The notes: generated from the sequence alone by a model not told the origin. A stretch of DNA of 64,000 nucleotides from Larus michahellis (GCF_964199755.1 NC_133896.1:66257142-66321141); one strand, 5' to 3'; counted from the first letter of the stretch, positions 22,151 to 35,600 are shown. Numbers and translations are program-made.

Positions 22151-25100
22151 CGCTGGCAAAAGCTGAGCCATTCGGTTCTGTTCATCTCTCCGTACCGCAC
22201 CTACACGGCCTGCTAACTCTGCTCTTGAGTCACAAAAAATAAGCATAAACCCCCGCATTTTCCTCGCCCAGTGTTCCTCTGTGCTGCAGCAGGAGTGCAC
22301 GGGGCTGGGTCTTTAATGGCTTTCCATCTCAGTGGCCAAAGAAAGAAGAAAAAACCGTTTTTTACCTGGGAAAACCTAATGGCCGGGCTTGTCACCGGCT
22401 AATGAACTGTACCCTGGTGGGGCTCTGACCACCTGGTGGTGATTTGAAGCCAGGCAGGCATATCAGCTAGCAGGCGGGGCTGGGGCTTGCAGGCAGCTGA
22501 GCTTGGCTGTGGTGGCTCTTCCTTGCTGACCGCGTGCGGAAGAGTACATGGGAGTCCACCCTGGAACGGCCGTGCGCCCAACACCAAAGAAGAGAAATGG
22601 GGAAACAGAGGCAGAACATCACATAGGTACAGGTAGCTCTCATTTTGCTTGGATCAGTGTGTCTCAGCAAAGCGTTTAATCAGTCTTGGTAGTCTCTTGC
22701 CTGGGAAGAATAGCCAAGTGGTATGCTTAAACCAAGGGGAGTGTGGGGGGGAGTACTGGGGGTGGGGCCCGTTCCTGAGGAAAGGTGGCCAGAGAGAGGT
22801 CTGGGGACACCAGGAGCAAGGGTGAGAGGCCAAGGAAGAGGCAGTGTTTGAGTCTCTTTGGCCACAGGGAATTTCAGAGCACTTGTATAACTAGAGTACC
22901 AGCCTGGCTCAGAAAGGCTCCACCGTGTCTGTAGGTGATATTGCCAGAGTTATATGTATGCCTGTGGTGGCTATTGAGAAGCTCTGATGGCAGCTTCAGG
23001 GTTATGGGAGATGCTTCTTTGTTGCCTCAGAGATTTTACCTGCCATCAGCAGAATAAAGCAACTGTTCAGGTTCTAGTTTAATTACCTCTTTGTTTGTAT
23101 TCTGTTTTATGATGGTCAGTTGTTCCTTATGTAGGTTTTATTGTGAGCATCATCATGGCTCCAAGGCTCTTGAGAAGAGGTGAAGGGGGAGCAGAAAGCA
23201 TTATGAGCCTAGACTGTGCTCAGCACAGATGAAGGGCTGATCCCAGTTGGCCAATGTGATTTTGGACACCACAAGATGCTGACTCTTCAGTCAGGCTTAG
23301 TGTTGTATCCTCTGACTAATCGACATGCAGGTGTTTAGAGTAGCAGTAAGCAGGTCAGAGAGCCACCATATCTTCTCGAGCATGCTCCTGCTTGCCTGGT
23401 CCTGTCTTTGTCCATTGTCACTCTCCTACATCTTAAGAACTAGAAGATGGTGGGGGGCTAAGGAAGGGAGCAGTGCTCCCAGTCTGTTGAAAAGCTTGTG
23501 TGGCAGGGAAGGAAGTGGTTGGATATTTATTCTGGGTGACACCAGCTGGCTTGTGTGTGGATATGGAGTAGCTTTTCAGCCCCTCTCTGTCTCTCCCTGA
23601 CACCTTCCCAGAGTTGCTTGCCATTTCTAGAAGGCAGCTTAAGGCAAAAAAAGGCAGGCTTAAAACCGCTTTAAGGTGAGGGGGTTAGTGTTTTGTGTGG
23701 AAATGGAGATGCCTATCATTAAATGCTTTCCTGAAGGAAGAGGTGTTAAATGATAAGTTGTTTCTCCACTGTGGAGAGGGAGAGTAAAATTCCAGATTTC
23801 ACACCTTTGCAGACCCTTTGCTTGGCTATCACTTGTTGTCCTTTAAATGACCACTTAGGAACAAAGAAAAGCAAACCAACTGGAACTCTCCAAGCATCGT
23901 TCCCCGTGTCCTCCCTGCCCTGCTAGGCACAAGGACTCCCTCTCCTTTGGATCTAAATTCTCCTTCCATTTTTGTTCCCCCAATCATCTACGTGATTGCT
24001 CTTTGGTTGGTACCCTTGCCAGGCTGTTACCATTTACAGGGCACAAGCTGGGCAGCCTCTTCCTTCCCCTGAACACAGGTCCCTGATTGTCACCTGCCCA
24101 GGTGTAAGCTGTTGAAGAGGCTGGTGCCACTGTAGCACTTTGTCCCCTAAATACACTCTAGCTTTTCATGTCTATGAGATGACAGATAAAAGACAGAAAT
24201 ACACAGATTTTTGGTTGTGGGTTTTTGTTTTGTTGGTGTTTTTTTTTTTAAATTGGAGGGACCAGAGGCACTATTATAAAATAATAAAAAATACATTATT
24301 TTTTGAGAGTCATCATCCAAAATTCCTGTACTGTAGCAAACCTTCTTCCCTGGTATCTTTATGTCTAAGCAGGAGGGATGTCAAAAGTAAGAACACAGAA
24401 GCATTAGTATAATTATAGCAGTGCCTGGTAACAACACTTTCATTAAGGACCTCTCACATGTTTTCACATAAACTCCTATTTTCAGATTGTAAAACTCAGC
24501 CATAAAGTTCACCTACTTGCTGACACTAGGCACTTAAGGTTTAAGACTATCAACGCTTCAGTCAATCAAATTTCTGGTTAAAGCAAAGTCCTAAAAATCA
24601 TCCTACATATTGTAATTTGAATTTTCTCTTTTTACAGTCTCTGCAGTTTAAAATACAGAGTGATTGAGTGAAATTATTTATAATGTGCAAACTATACAGG
24701 TTTCCAAATGAAATGCAAATGAACAATTAGTATATTTGATTTACTACCTAAATTTTTTTTGGCCTTAAAGCAGGTCTAATACTGATGGGTGCTGAGGACC
24801 CCTCAGAAGCCCAGCTTCATGTTTTGAAGATGATAGGAATGCCTTTTTAGTAGGGAAAGGCGATGGAGATGGGACAGACAGCTGTACAGGGCTAGCACAA
24901 AATAGTCGCTGAGCAGCCATGAAACAAAAAGTTCACTAACAAAAAATGGGACAGTATTTGCAGCTAGGCAAAAATCCATTGCCAAGCTAGGGTTTGTACA
25001 CATGTTCATAGCTAGAGATAAACCCTTCTTGGCAATTTTGCCTCCCTCAAAAGCTGATATAGCGAAGTATTTGCAGTATCCCAAGAAAACAAGGATTATG

Positions 25101-26346
25101 ATGAGCAAATTTAGTTGCACTGCAAAGGAACTGAGGATGAAATTAATTTGTCTAAAGGCAGAGCTCTGCAATATGCATGTTTCCTTGTAACTCTATGCTT
25201 CGTTTATAGCCGTCTCAGTTTAGATACTGTTATCTGAAGGAGGCAATTCTAGGAAATACTCAAAAAATCCATCTAGGGAACATTTTGAGGATGTCCAGAA
25301 ATCCACCGATCAGGTGCATTTCAAAAAACCTCTGTACTGCATAAATCAGGGCCATCCTGAAAACACCTCATGCCTGCTCCCTCAGCAAAAAATACTTTGA
25401 AAGTGCCTAAATTGGTGGAGTTGGCTAGAGGGCCCCCTCTGTGCTCATTTCAGTATGCTTTCAGCGTCCCACCTTATGGAGGAATAGGAAATGCCCAATC
25501 TGAGGACCAGTAAGGGAATGCCCAGGCCATAAGGAGTCCAGTTTGAAAACTACAAAGGTATTATTGCCTTGGGAAGCTCTAGCAAGTCTGCAAAAATCCC
25601 GGATATCATTTTTAAATGGCTGAGCAGCACCAGACTTGGATTCCTTTGGATGTGCACAAGGTCCCCAAACAGAGGCCACCCCGATGTCCCTCTCCAGCAT
25701 GAGTTCTGTTTCAAAATTATTTCAGTGGTCTGATGGACAGACATTTATATCCATTGCTTTTAATTCTTTCTGTGGTATTTTGAAAATCTTTGTCCAAAAA
25801 TGAAGCTGTATTGAAAACAGTCAAGAAGTAACTCTTCACTTTCTAACTGCCCCTCGGATCCAATGACAAAGCTGGCTTGAATGACGAGATACAAACCCCG
25901 CAACCTTTCTTCCTGACTCACAGTCACTTGTGAGAAACTGAAAACCTCCAAATGATGTTCATTTCCGAAACAGCCTCTTCAAACAAAGTGGAATCATTTT
26001 TGATTGGAAATGCCACTTTTATTAAGCTGGATAGCATTTGCCAATTTTTTTTAATGACAAATGAAGTAAATCTGTTGGATGTAGAGTAATTTGAAAACCT
26101 ATAAATTGGGAGATGACATAAAAAGTCATAATTGCAGTTTTCACTGCTCCGAGGTGTATTCCTCAGGCACCACAAGGTTTTGAGAAATAGCACAGGGGAC
26201 AGGTTTAAAAGAGATGACGCTACGTTGCGGGGAGGTTGGAAAGGTGATTATGGGATGTTGTCTAAATAAAAAAGGGTCCCTTTAAAAAATTACCAGCAAC
26301 ACTGATTGCATGTCCCAGTCCCTTCTTTGCCATCTTTTCTCTTTTG
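22151..26346. other. Intergenic sequence without recognisable genes
   Basis: About 4.2 kb of moderate to low GC. I see no exon resembling a known protein, no tRNA-like cloverleaf and no clear mobile element. A poly-T tract lies near 24240. Confidence 0.6.
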
Positions 26347-26351
26347 GTCTG

Positions 26352-26830
26352 TGTCATGGTTTAACCCCAGCCGGCAACTAGAACCATGCACGTACACCCC
26401 GCTCCCTTCCCTTCTCCCAGAAGGGTAGGGGGAAGAGGGGAAAAAAAAGGGGGAAGGGAGCAAAAAAAATCGTGGGTTGAGATAAAGACAGTTTAATAGA
26501 AACAATAACATAAAAGGAAAAATAATAATAACAATAACAATGGCACTGGTCACTCTCACCACCCAGTGAATTGGCACCTTCCTGAGCAGTGATCACGGAT
26601 TCCTACCCCCTGGCCAACCCCCATTTATATACTGAGCATGATGTCTATGGTATGGAATATTTCATTGGCCATTCCATCGTTCTGTCTATGCTTCTATGGG
26701 AAGCTGAAAAAAGTCCTTGAATAGTGTAAACATCACTTAGCAACAACTAAAAATAATAGGTATTATTGACATTCCTTTCAGAGCAATCACTAGAAAGAAA
26801 ACTAACTCTTTCCCAGCTGCAACCGGGACA
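26352..26830 (-). mobile_element. Solo LTR of an endogenous retrovirus (ERVL-like), with target-site duplication
   Basis: The 479-bp element starts TGTCATGGTTTAACCCC and ends AACCGGGACA on the + strand, so both ends have the TG...CA form of an LTR. The same 5 bp, GTCTG, flanks it at 26347-26351 and 26831-26835, which is a perfect target-site duplication. The transcriptional sense is the minus strand: there a TATATAAAT box (+ coordinates 26623-26631) precedes an ATTAAA signal. No internal viral genes are present, so this is a solo LTR left by recombination between two LTRs. A 5-bp duplication fits ERVL-type elements of birds; the family name is from recognition of the terminal sequence. Confidence 0.9.
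26623..26631 (-). promoter_or_regulatory. TATA box of the solo LTR
   Basis: On the minus strand the sequence is TATATAAAT, placed inside the LTR with the ATTAAA hexamer about 120 bp downstream on that strand. It could still start transcripts running leftwards, away from CAPRIN2. Confidence 0.55.
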
Positions 26831-27009
26831 GTCTGGTCCTCTGACCCTGAGGAACTGAGCTCTGAGTTGTTCTCCTTGGGGTTGGGCTGGCGCCAGGCTG
26901 TGCACACACCAAGACTGGCAGCTTCAGGTGGGGCAGGAAGGGCAGGTATCACCCTGGGTCTGGGCAGTCCTGCCCAGAGGTAGCACACAGGACCTCTGCT
27001 GTCTCTCTA
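26831..27009. other. Short intergenic spacer between solo LTR and old CR1
   Basis: Less than 200 bp between the right target-site duplication and the degraded CR1. No feature recognised. Confidence 0.5.
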
Positions 27010-27476
27010 TGGGTACTTGAATTCTGTGTGCAGTTTTGAACCCCCCTGCAATGTGAGAAAAACATGAATAAACTGGAGCAAATTCAGCAGAGAGATCACG
27101 AGATGGTCAAGGGGCTTGAGCACTTTCCATGTGAGGAAAGATTGAGGAAACTAGACTTGTTTAGCCAGGAGAGAGAAAAGGTAAGGGGAGATCTAACAGC
27201 AGCCTTCCCAAGGTCAGCAAGAAGATGGAGACAGGCTCTACCCAGTGGTGCATGATAGGAGGATAAAAAACTGAAACATAAAGTTTCAGGCGTGAACTGA
27301 AACAAGCTGGGAATAAGACAAAAGTGTTTCACCATAAGGACAGCTAGGAAGTCTCCACCTCTGCAGATTTTCAAGACAAGACTGGACAAAGCTTTCAATA
27401 AACTGATCTGACCTCATATCTGACCCTGGACTAGAGATCACCCGAGATCTCTTCCAATCTGAATTATCCTGTGATT
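27010..27476 (+). mobile_element. Old, degraded CR1 fragment, + strand
   Basis: The order of CR1 landmarks is kept but each is diverged: a TGTGCAGTTTTGAACCCCCC start, AAACTGGAGCAAATTCAGC, a CATGTGAGGAAAGATTGAGG segment, a TTTCACCATAAGGACAGC segment and an end resembling the ATGATCTCTTCCAA tail. Many substitutions and small gaps suggest an older insertion than the copies at 20556 and 43616. Confidence 0.82.
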
Positions 27477-28054
27477 TAAAACCAATCAGAGGAATCACAT
27501 CCCAAATGTGCTTCTGCTGAGCTGAAAGGTAGTGTGGGCAATTGTTAAGGTGTAGAGGTTTACATTCCCAGCATTTAAAATTATGGGTTTATTTCAGCCT
27601 GATGGACAAAATCAGCCAGGTTTCAGCCCTAAGAGTTTCCTAGCACATGATGATAAGGAAGAGAGAAAAAATGATTAAGCAACTCCATGGAGGGAAGTGA
27701 ACTTTCAGCTGTTCTAGGCTAGTTTACAGAATTTAAGGTGTATGTTACCTGTGTTCTTGAGGAACTTTACACTGCCAACGTGATACAAAGCACTGTTACT
27801 AATCCCAGGAGTAGACCCTTTATTGCTAGAAAATAATCATTACAGAAGAACTCAAAACAGTAATTCACCCTGAAGCAGAGCATTATTTAACACACTCTCC
27901 TCCAACGCTTCCAGAGTGCAGAGGTGGAAACACCACAGGGGCTGCATTCCTCCCAAACAGTGCACGTGCTTGTAAATGTGCTCTCACAGCAGGCAACTAG
28001 GAAACCATCGAGCCCCTGAATATGATACAGATTCAAAATACTGAAGTGATGGGC

Positions 28055-28135
28055 TTGGTTGTCAGCCGGAGTAAATTAGTGTCATTGTCTCATCCAAGCC
28101 AGGTGGCACCAGTTGAAGATCTGGCCCACTAAAAG
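28055..28135. repeat. Probable ancient amniote interspersed repeat fragment
   Basis: The phrases GGAGTAAATTAGTG and CACCAGTTGAAGATCTGGCC recall a widespread old element whose copies read roughly as gtaaatcagcgtag ... caccagctgaggatctgg. The family is not assigned and the edges are approximate. Confidence 0.4.
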
Positions 28136-28944
28136 TAGCTGGAGACTCTAAGAGGTGCAGAGGAATTACTGCTAGTAGGATCATTTAGCGGGGAAAGAAG
28201 ATCAGCGGGTGATTTTCATGTCTGTCTTCTCTCATCACTGCCAGAGCGCTGTGTCGTGATGTGAGAGCCATAGCTCTGCTCATGGTAATAATACTGGCCC
28301 CTGGTGCTTTTGTTCTCAGTATGTGGCAGCCCTGCAAGGTTGTGAGAGCAGCGCTCCACTTGGCTGCCCTCCACAGCAAAATAGGCCACAGTCCCAGTGC
28401 TGCTGCAAGCCAGTACATGTGGTGGGCAATTTTCTTAGAAGCTGGGCTAGAGATGCTGGACATGATTCCCTGCTGCCAGGTCTGTTCCTAAGTATTTAAA
28501 CTGTGAAGCAGCACGATGCCCTAGTGATCGGCAATGCTGCATCTCATGAGTGTTTCACCTTCTGACACCGAGGAAGTAATTGCTCCCTGATGACTCTGCC
28601 TGATCTGGCATAGTTTGACCCTTGGTATTTGTCTCTAGGAGATGATCTTTGGGCTCTCCTTCTGCCTTCTGAGCTGACCAGGGACCATGACCTCTTCCCT
28701 GCCTTCTGTAGTAGTGAGAGAAACAGATCTTACACCCACCTACAGTCTTTTTTCAAGTCTGCTTCAGAGAGGGTACACATTGGTCATAAATCAGTAGGTG
28801 GCCTTTGCTGCTAGATCAAGAGGCTCAGGCATTCTTCATTGCGCCTAAGCTACTGGTACATCTGTGATTTTTATGTTCAAGAAGTGAAATTATAGGATAT
28901 GCAGGAGGCATGTATGGCATCTATCGCTTTCAGCGTCCACTAAG

Positions 28945-28995
28945 TGTCAAGGGCCAAATCCTGCTCATTTCAACTGAGTCAAAAGACCCAGTTTT
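28945..28995. repeat. Possible ancient amniote repeat fragment
   Basis: The phrase GGGCCAAATCCTGCTCATTT followed by CAACTGAGTCAAAAGACCC resembles the start of old interspersed repeats common in sauropsid genomes. Short and diverged, so the call is tentative. Confidence 0.3.
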
Positions 28996-31900
28996 TTCAT
29001 CTAAGAACAGATGCAAATTAAATGGCTGTGAATTTTACAGCTGATTTTCAGACACGACAGAACTAGGATCAACAACTTTTGTTCCACTCCAATGGAGATT
29101 TCACAGCCGTGTGCTGCTGCTACTTGTTAACATTGCCTTAATTAGGCATGGCATTCCACAGCACTTTGGTACTGAAGCAGAGTTTTGATGTAGTATGAGG
29201 AGGTCTTCCACGTGTTTGAGAAACCTTACTCAGTAATTGGAAAAACGCAGTGGGTCGAATCCAGGTGAAGCATCACAGATCAGTCATTAATGTCTCCTCG
29301 CAAGGATTGCTTTCATGGCAAGGCCACCTCGTGAGGAATCGGAGAGCAAGCCACGGCTGGAATCCTTTACAGAAAGCCTACCGCCTTCTAATGGTGGCAC
29401 AGGGCGAGTTCACAAGGAGCTAATTAGATCTATGTAAATAATTAATGGTGAATGCAGCCTTCTTTTTATGTCTGATTTATCAAAATCCATGTGGCCTGAT
29501 CCCTTCACACCCCCAGGGGTCAGGGGACTCTGTGCCAAAGAACCACACCAGGGGACTCAGCAGGGGTTGCAGTGCAGTGCTGGACAGGATGGCTGCTGTG
29601 CAGATGGCCAGTGGATCGGTGTTGACAGGGTATGCTCACGGGAGTGTGCTATATGTGTGCACTTCAGTGTGCCTGGGGCGCAGCAGTGCCCTGTGTGCCC
29701 CGAGTGCTGCACAGCCAGTCCGTGGGCTCCTGCTGAAGCAGCCGTAGGGATGGAAATGCCAGGGGAGGAAACAAGGTGGGCAATTGTTCCTGAAGCTGCT
29801 GTTAACGTGGTACTGGAGTTACCGTATTAACATTCTGGAGTCAACATGCTATTTTATGTCCTGAAGGGGCGGCAGATTTATTGTCCTCCTTTATGCTGGA
29901 TTGAAATAAAACAGGAACATAGGAACCCTTTTGCTTCTTTTTTGGTTATTTTTAATCTTCAAAAGTTACGGAGCTTCTAGAAATTTTAAAATAGTCATGA
30001 ACAGAGGTCAAGGCACCCTAGAAAAAAAAAATGAGTAAAATCTAATAATGTTATATACTAGCTCCCCTAAATAACATCGCCTTCTTAGTCTGATCCCCCT
30101 CCTTTTTTCTCTCTCTCTGAGCTTTGTCTCTTTTAATGTTTCTGTCATTTCTGTCTAGCCTATTGGACACGCTTTTGAAATCTGAGGGATAACTAATCCT
30201 AATGTTTTTGTTGCTGACTCTGCACCTTTGGGAATAGACAGGAGTCCTGATACGAACTGAATGTTTAAGACAAAGATCAAATGGAAAATGGGAACAGACA
30301 GTATCCAAGTGGATTTCAATACAGGAAGACTAAGCAAACATGCGTCTTAAGGAAGAAAAAGAAAAGAGTATGTTTTCTAAGTGAAGGAAAAGATGATTTT
30401 TCTAAACGTACATGGTGACACTAGTGTAATGCAGTTTCCTATTGCAGGTGAGGAAAAATGTGCCTTTTAGGAAAGGTCTGAGAGAATATGGAGATACGTG
30501 GGAGTGTGGCATAGGAGAGCTGAGAAATGTTGGGACCTGAACAAATTTTCAGTGGTGTTAGCATACAGTAACCATCTGTTGTCTCTTTTGCTTCTGGAAG
30601 GCCTCTGTCAGCAGACAGGAAGCAGGAGCTTCGCCTCATCTGTATTTCCAGCTTTCCATGGGAGACAGGCTGTTTGCTAGGCAGGCACTTTCTCCTCTTT
30701 TGAAGGCGGGTGAGTAAAGAGCCCATCCCCTCTGCATCACCTCTCATCGTTTATACAAGCTAACCCTCGGCTATTGTTCATGCCTATGTGAACAGTGCTC
30801 TGTACAACACCATGTGCGGCTCTGAGGCTTAGATGGGAAGCTTGTGAGCTGCAGATGGCTGTGCAGTGACAGCGTGGGGCTGCGGAGAAGGCATGCAGCT
30901 GAGCAGAGATGCTCTGGAGTAACGGTGCAAAGATAGCTGGCTCCCCACATGTCCTCCCTAGAGCAGAATCTCCATCCACAGTGACCTGTGTAGACTCCTC
31001 AGACCTCTTTTTACTTGTAGGGAAAACAGAAAAGAAACTAAAGAGGCATGATTTAACATCCATGCAAGAAAGTGTAATCAGACTTTTGTAGGCTTTGAGA
31101 GGCAAGGGAGAAGTTACGGAGGTGAAATTTCTGCCATGGAATTTGGAAGATGATTCTGGTAGTCTGATATGTAGTTAAATTAGATTTGATTTTCTAATAT
31201 GAAAATCTCAGGGAAGTCAAGCCTCTCCCTTTCAAAGTAATTCTTTATTGTTTCCTACATTGCTTGAATTACGTTAAAAGCAGCAATGTCTGCAAGCTGT
31301 GAACCACGAGGTAGATTTCTCCTGGTTTTCTGACTTGGAGATTATGTACCTATGAGTTGGCCAAAATAAAAGGGCAGTTTTTATATGAGGGATTATGCTT
31401 TCTGGCTGCCTGTGGCTGCAGGGAAACCCACCCCATGACCCAGGACATTCCTCTCAGCTCTATATTCTGTAATGAGAATGGAGATGGCATTTTAAACTGT
31501 GTAAATTATTGCCTGCCTCCTTGTTTAGAGTGGTTTGGCCAGTTACTGCCAAGTTATTGGCCAAACCTAGTGAGAAGAGAGTTCAAAAATTATGCTGTCA
31601 CCTCTGCGCTTGTCTAAACTGGCACAAAGTGAAAATTGCTTCTTTCTGTTTCACGTTTTTCTCTCCGTTTGTAGTCTTTGAAGACGAGCCATTTGAGCTA
31701 TTGAGTCATTTGAGCTATTTGAAAAGTTAGGAAAGACCAAGAATCTGATACCCGTTTACACTCACGTCACAATACCCTGTACTGACAACACAAATGGCCT
31801 TTAAACTGGCTGTAAGTGTACATATACATGTAAAATTTACAGATAGTAAATTAGTATTTATGTGTGCAGGGACCACTATTGCAATGCAGCAATAGTGTAA

Positions 31901-32338
31901 GTTATACACATATGTGCGCAGGATGGGGAGTTTACCCAGGGCCCTTGCTAACTTTAAAACTGCCCCCTCCCACCCCAACTTGTAACTGTCTTTCTCTTCT
32001 CTTTCCTCCTTAGTTCCTTTGCCCTTGATTGCATCTATGTCCAAGAGCACGAGTTATCCAAGGGCTAGGATAACTAAAAATGCAGTCGACTTATAACACT
32101 TATCACATTTCCCACTGAAAGGGCATTCTTGCTGTTATTTCAGTTTGTCTTAACCACTTCCATAACATACATGCAAACAAAGCCCACTGAAACACGGAAA
32201 GGAAGTACTCAGTGGATTGTACGCTGTAACTATGTACTGCAACTTTGTTAGGGCTTAGATGCATGTGCATTGGTGAACAGGTGAATTGTTTGAGATGTTA
32301 CCGGATAGAAAGTCACTACAAGCTTGGTACAAGCTATT

Positions 32339-32600
32339 TGTCATGGTTTAACTGCTGGAGATGAGGATGCTGAGGGAGAGGGCTGTGGGAGGGGAAAGCC
32401 AGCGATGGCAGCACACGCAGAAGGTCCCGTCCCAGTTCTGGCTTGGTAATCACAGGACTGACACTGTACTGCCACTTCTATTCTGTCTTTTCCAGTGTTT
32501 TGCTTGTTACAACAAGTAACTTTAAATCTACCAAATTTAGGACTTGAATCTGGAAACACATCATCCCCCCCTGATTTGGGGGATGGATCAGGCCACATAC
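32339..32600. mobile_element. Possible LTR-like fragment
   Basis: It opens with TGTCATGGTTTAA, the same 13 bases as the solo LTR at 26352, then diverges into a GA-rich and later TC-rich stretch ending near a CCCCCCTGATTTGGGG palindrome-like segment at about 32565. I found no matching target-site duplication or clear terminal CA, so it may be another LTR family, a truncated copy, or chance. Confidence 0.35.
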
Positions 32601-35600
32601 CCAGTTCTAAATATTTGCAGAATTAGAGCTGTCAATCACAGAGCTTTAAAATATTTACAGAAATGTCTTAAAATCAACATAAGTAAAATGGCTTGTCAGT
32701 AAGGGCTGTTGGCACTAGTGTGAGATTAAATAGTAAAAGAATATCCAATACTCAAGATCCTCTGGAACACCTGGAACTTCTACCTAATTCCATAATTTGC
32801 TTTGATTTCAGCTTTTCTAAGAACTTGAGGGGTTTTAAATTAAAAAAAACCCACCCAAGAAACACATACGTTAACTGTGGATATTACCTGACCACTACAG
32901 TATACTTTCAGCCATAACTCCTTTTAAATACATTGGTTGTTTTGAGCAGCCCAACACAAGGGAAAATGAGATTTCTGGTTTCAGGACTGTCTTTCTGTCA
33001 TCTGCTGTAAGCTGTAAATTCATTTAAATTTTCAAATTAGTTGAAAACTTATGCCCAACAGAATAAATAAAACATTTATCTTTAAAAAAACCCCACATTC
33101 GTCATCACTTCCACCTACCTTAGTATCTAGATAGCAATAAAAATAAAAAATGATTCAGTCTTCCGTACATTTGTTTAATAATTATAATCATTCACTGGGC
33201 TAAAAGTATTCAAAGGAAATTAAATGTGCAAGTAACAGGCCTCATGACTATGCAACAAAGTGGGAAATTTTCAAATCACAGTTTTAAAGCATGTGTGTTA
33301 GTTCACTCTTCTCTATTATCTATTTAGAAATCACTGTCACAGCTCTCTTATTAATGTATGAGGCAGAAAATAAATGTATAATAATTTCAATCAACTTCAT
33401 AATTTTTAAGACATTGCTTTTAAACTCTCCATAATCATATGCAAAATGGCAAAGTCAGTTCCACTTAATTTATTTCATATGTTATTCCAACAGCATCGCA
33501 GATAGTTCATTGTTGCATATCTCTCCAAATAATGAGTTCAGGACATCCTTTCCTTCACAACACTTCATCCGCATGCTGCACACTTCATATTGGGTAATTG
33601 TCTGATGAAGAAGGGAAGCAGGTAGCCCGAGGCTATTAGAAAGAAGAAGCGTCAATGAAAAAATGTTGGACACAGGTGTTACCCCCTACGGACAATGGAA
33701 TATTTGGAGGATGAATAGAAAAGGAAACATGATGCAACTAATCAACAGATGATTAAAAAAACTGTTTAACTTGCCTCCCTCATCAGGATGCTACCCGTCA
33801 CCACAAGCGTTCTCTCCCAGGGTGGGAAACTTCCGGACAACCATGAGATTCCCATAAAAGGTGCTGGATAAATTTAACTGAGCTCTGTCTAAATGCTGCA
33901 CTTGTGGGATTTGCTGGAACGACGATTAACATGAGCCTAACAAACCACTTATTAGCTAATCAGTGTATTTTTAAAAAAGTCTAAAGAAACTAAAAATTCA
34001 CCAAAAAAGTGTTTAAAATTACATTGGAGTAAATTTAATTTCTTGTCCACTTGTGTGCGTGCTTTGCTGGACTGGCAACATAGTAATCACATAAAACGCA
34101 TCTACTCAGAAATACCCCCGTTTCTTCTCAATCTACCAAATGTGAGTAGCCCCCCCCACCCCCAGTGAAGCACATGTTCCTCTTCTGATCATTGCAATGT
34201 AAAAGAACAGTACGTTCTTCCTCTGTATATTTGGAGGGGCAGACTGCTTGGGAGGCTGAGAAGGCATCTTGTCAATTTGCTAAAATTCAATCTGCTTCTT
34301 TACAAAATGTTTTATGCTTGACACCGTATTTCAAGTGAAGTTCCCATGTGAAGTTTTGTTCAACTGTACCTGCAGGCTTGAGTGGTGTTGCTAATTGCAA
34401 CAGTAACATTAGCTAACCACCAATAAAAAAGGTTAGGAATGTTTCGTAGCCCATTAAATTGCTATCATTTTTCTATTAGAAGATGAAGTCTGTATATAGA
34501 ATTTCAGAGTAAATAATCATATCTTGATTAGATGTGAGAAAATAATTTGCTTTGAGGCTGGGGGGGGTGAGGGAGCTTCATTGGAAATTCAGGCAACTAA
34601 TTTAGGTTCCACCCTGAAGGTCATTCATAATTGTCAGAGTTTGGCATGTTGTGTTTTCTCTGCTACATACCATCATGTAAAGCAAAGAGAAGAGGAGCTG
34701 AGCAGTACTGTATTGCTGTGTGGAGCCCTTTTGCACTTGGGAACGTGCCAGGTCTGTGAATCCCCTGTGTCATTTGAAAAAAAAACCCACATCTATCAAG
34801 TAAGAGAGACTGAGACTCAGCCTGTGAGCCACTGAACTAAGACAAATAAATTTAAAAAAGAACAGTTATAAATTATACTGGCATTTCATATGGCCATCAC
34901 ATCTGAGTATCTTCTTTATAAAATCAAGGTGGGTAATGCAGTTTCTTATGGATATTTAAGATTCTCTGAGTTTTTACTGTGTGTTTCTCTAGTCTGTTTC
35001 TCTGCAGGGAGCAGAAATATCCACCTAACTGCAGTCAGCCACTGTTTTAGGGACCTTTCTGTAATGGTATAATACACTTGAACTACACAGCAAAAGAAAC
35101 TTTTCACAGAAGCAAACTAAAATGCAAAGCTGAAACTAGTAAACCTTTGGCAGCGTGAAACTAACACCAGCATCATGAGTGGGCATTACAGCAAGGTAAG
35201 GGGAAATGTGCAGGTTTTTAATTTCAAATCTCTCTCGTAAAACATATCCAAATATTCAGGGTATTTTTTTTTGTAAGCACGTAATTCAAATTTAGGCCTG
35301 CTCTCAATACACAAGAAGCCCAGTGGGAGTGAGGGGCAAAATACTGACCTCCGAGAAGCCCATGGCAGTATTTCCAATGACTTCAATGAAGGCTGGATGA
35401 AGCAGGATTACTTATGTACTTAAAGATAAACCTGTGAACAAATATTTGCAGACCCAGGGGCTTTTCGTTTTATTTTCAGAGTGGCAGAGCATTTCTGGTT
35501 ACAACGGACGTCAAAGGGAGCTGTGGGTTGCTCAGCCTTTCTGGAAGTGGAGGCTTTTAGCTCTGGAATTGTCTGCTCAGTCTGGGGCTACCAGGAGTCC

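Larger units (their letters stand above)
27477..32338. other. Intergenic sequence with ancient repeat remnants
   Basis: No gene is recognised. Two frames (28261-28491 + and 29468-29830 +) are open but look like nothing I know. The segment near 28055-28135, ending CACCAGTTGAAGATCTGGCC, and the GGGCCAAATCCTGCTCATTT phrase near 28948 resemble old amniote interspersed repeats shared by birds, crocodiles and turtles. Confidence 0.55.

Noticed and set aside
21558-22300. Open frames of 150-200 codons across the isolated CpG island
   Set aside because: They overlap in opposite directions, are Arg/Pro/Gly/Ala-rich, and resemble no known protein.
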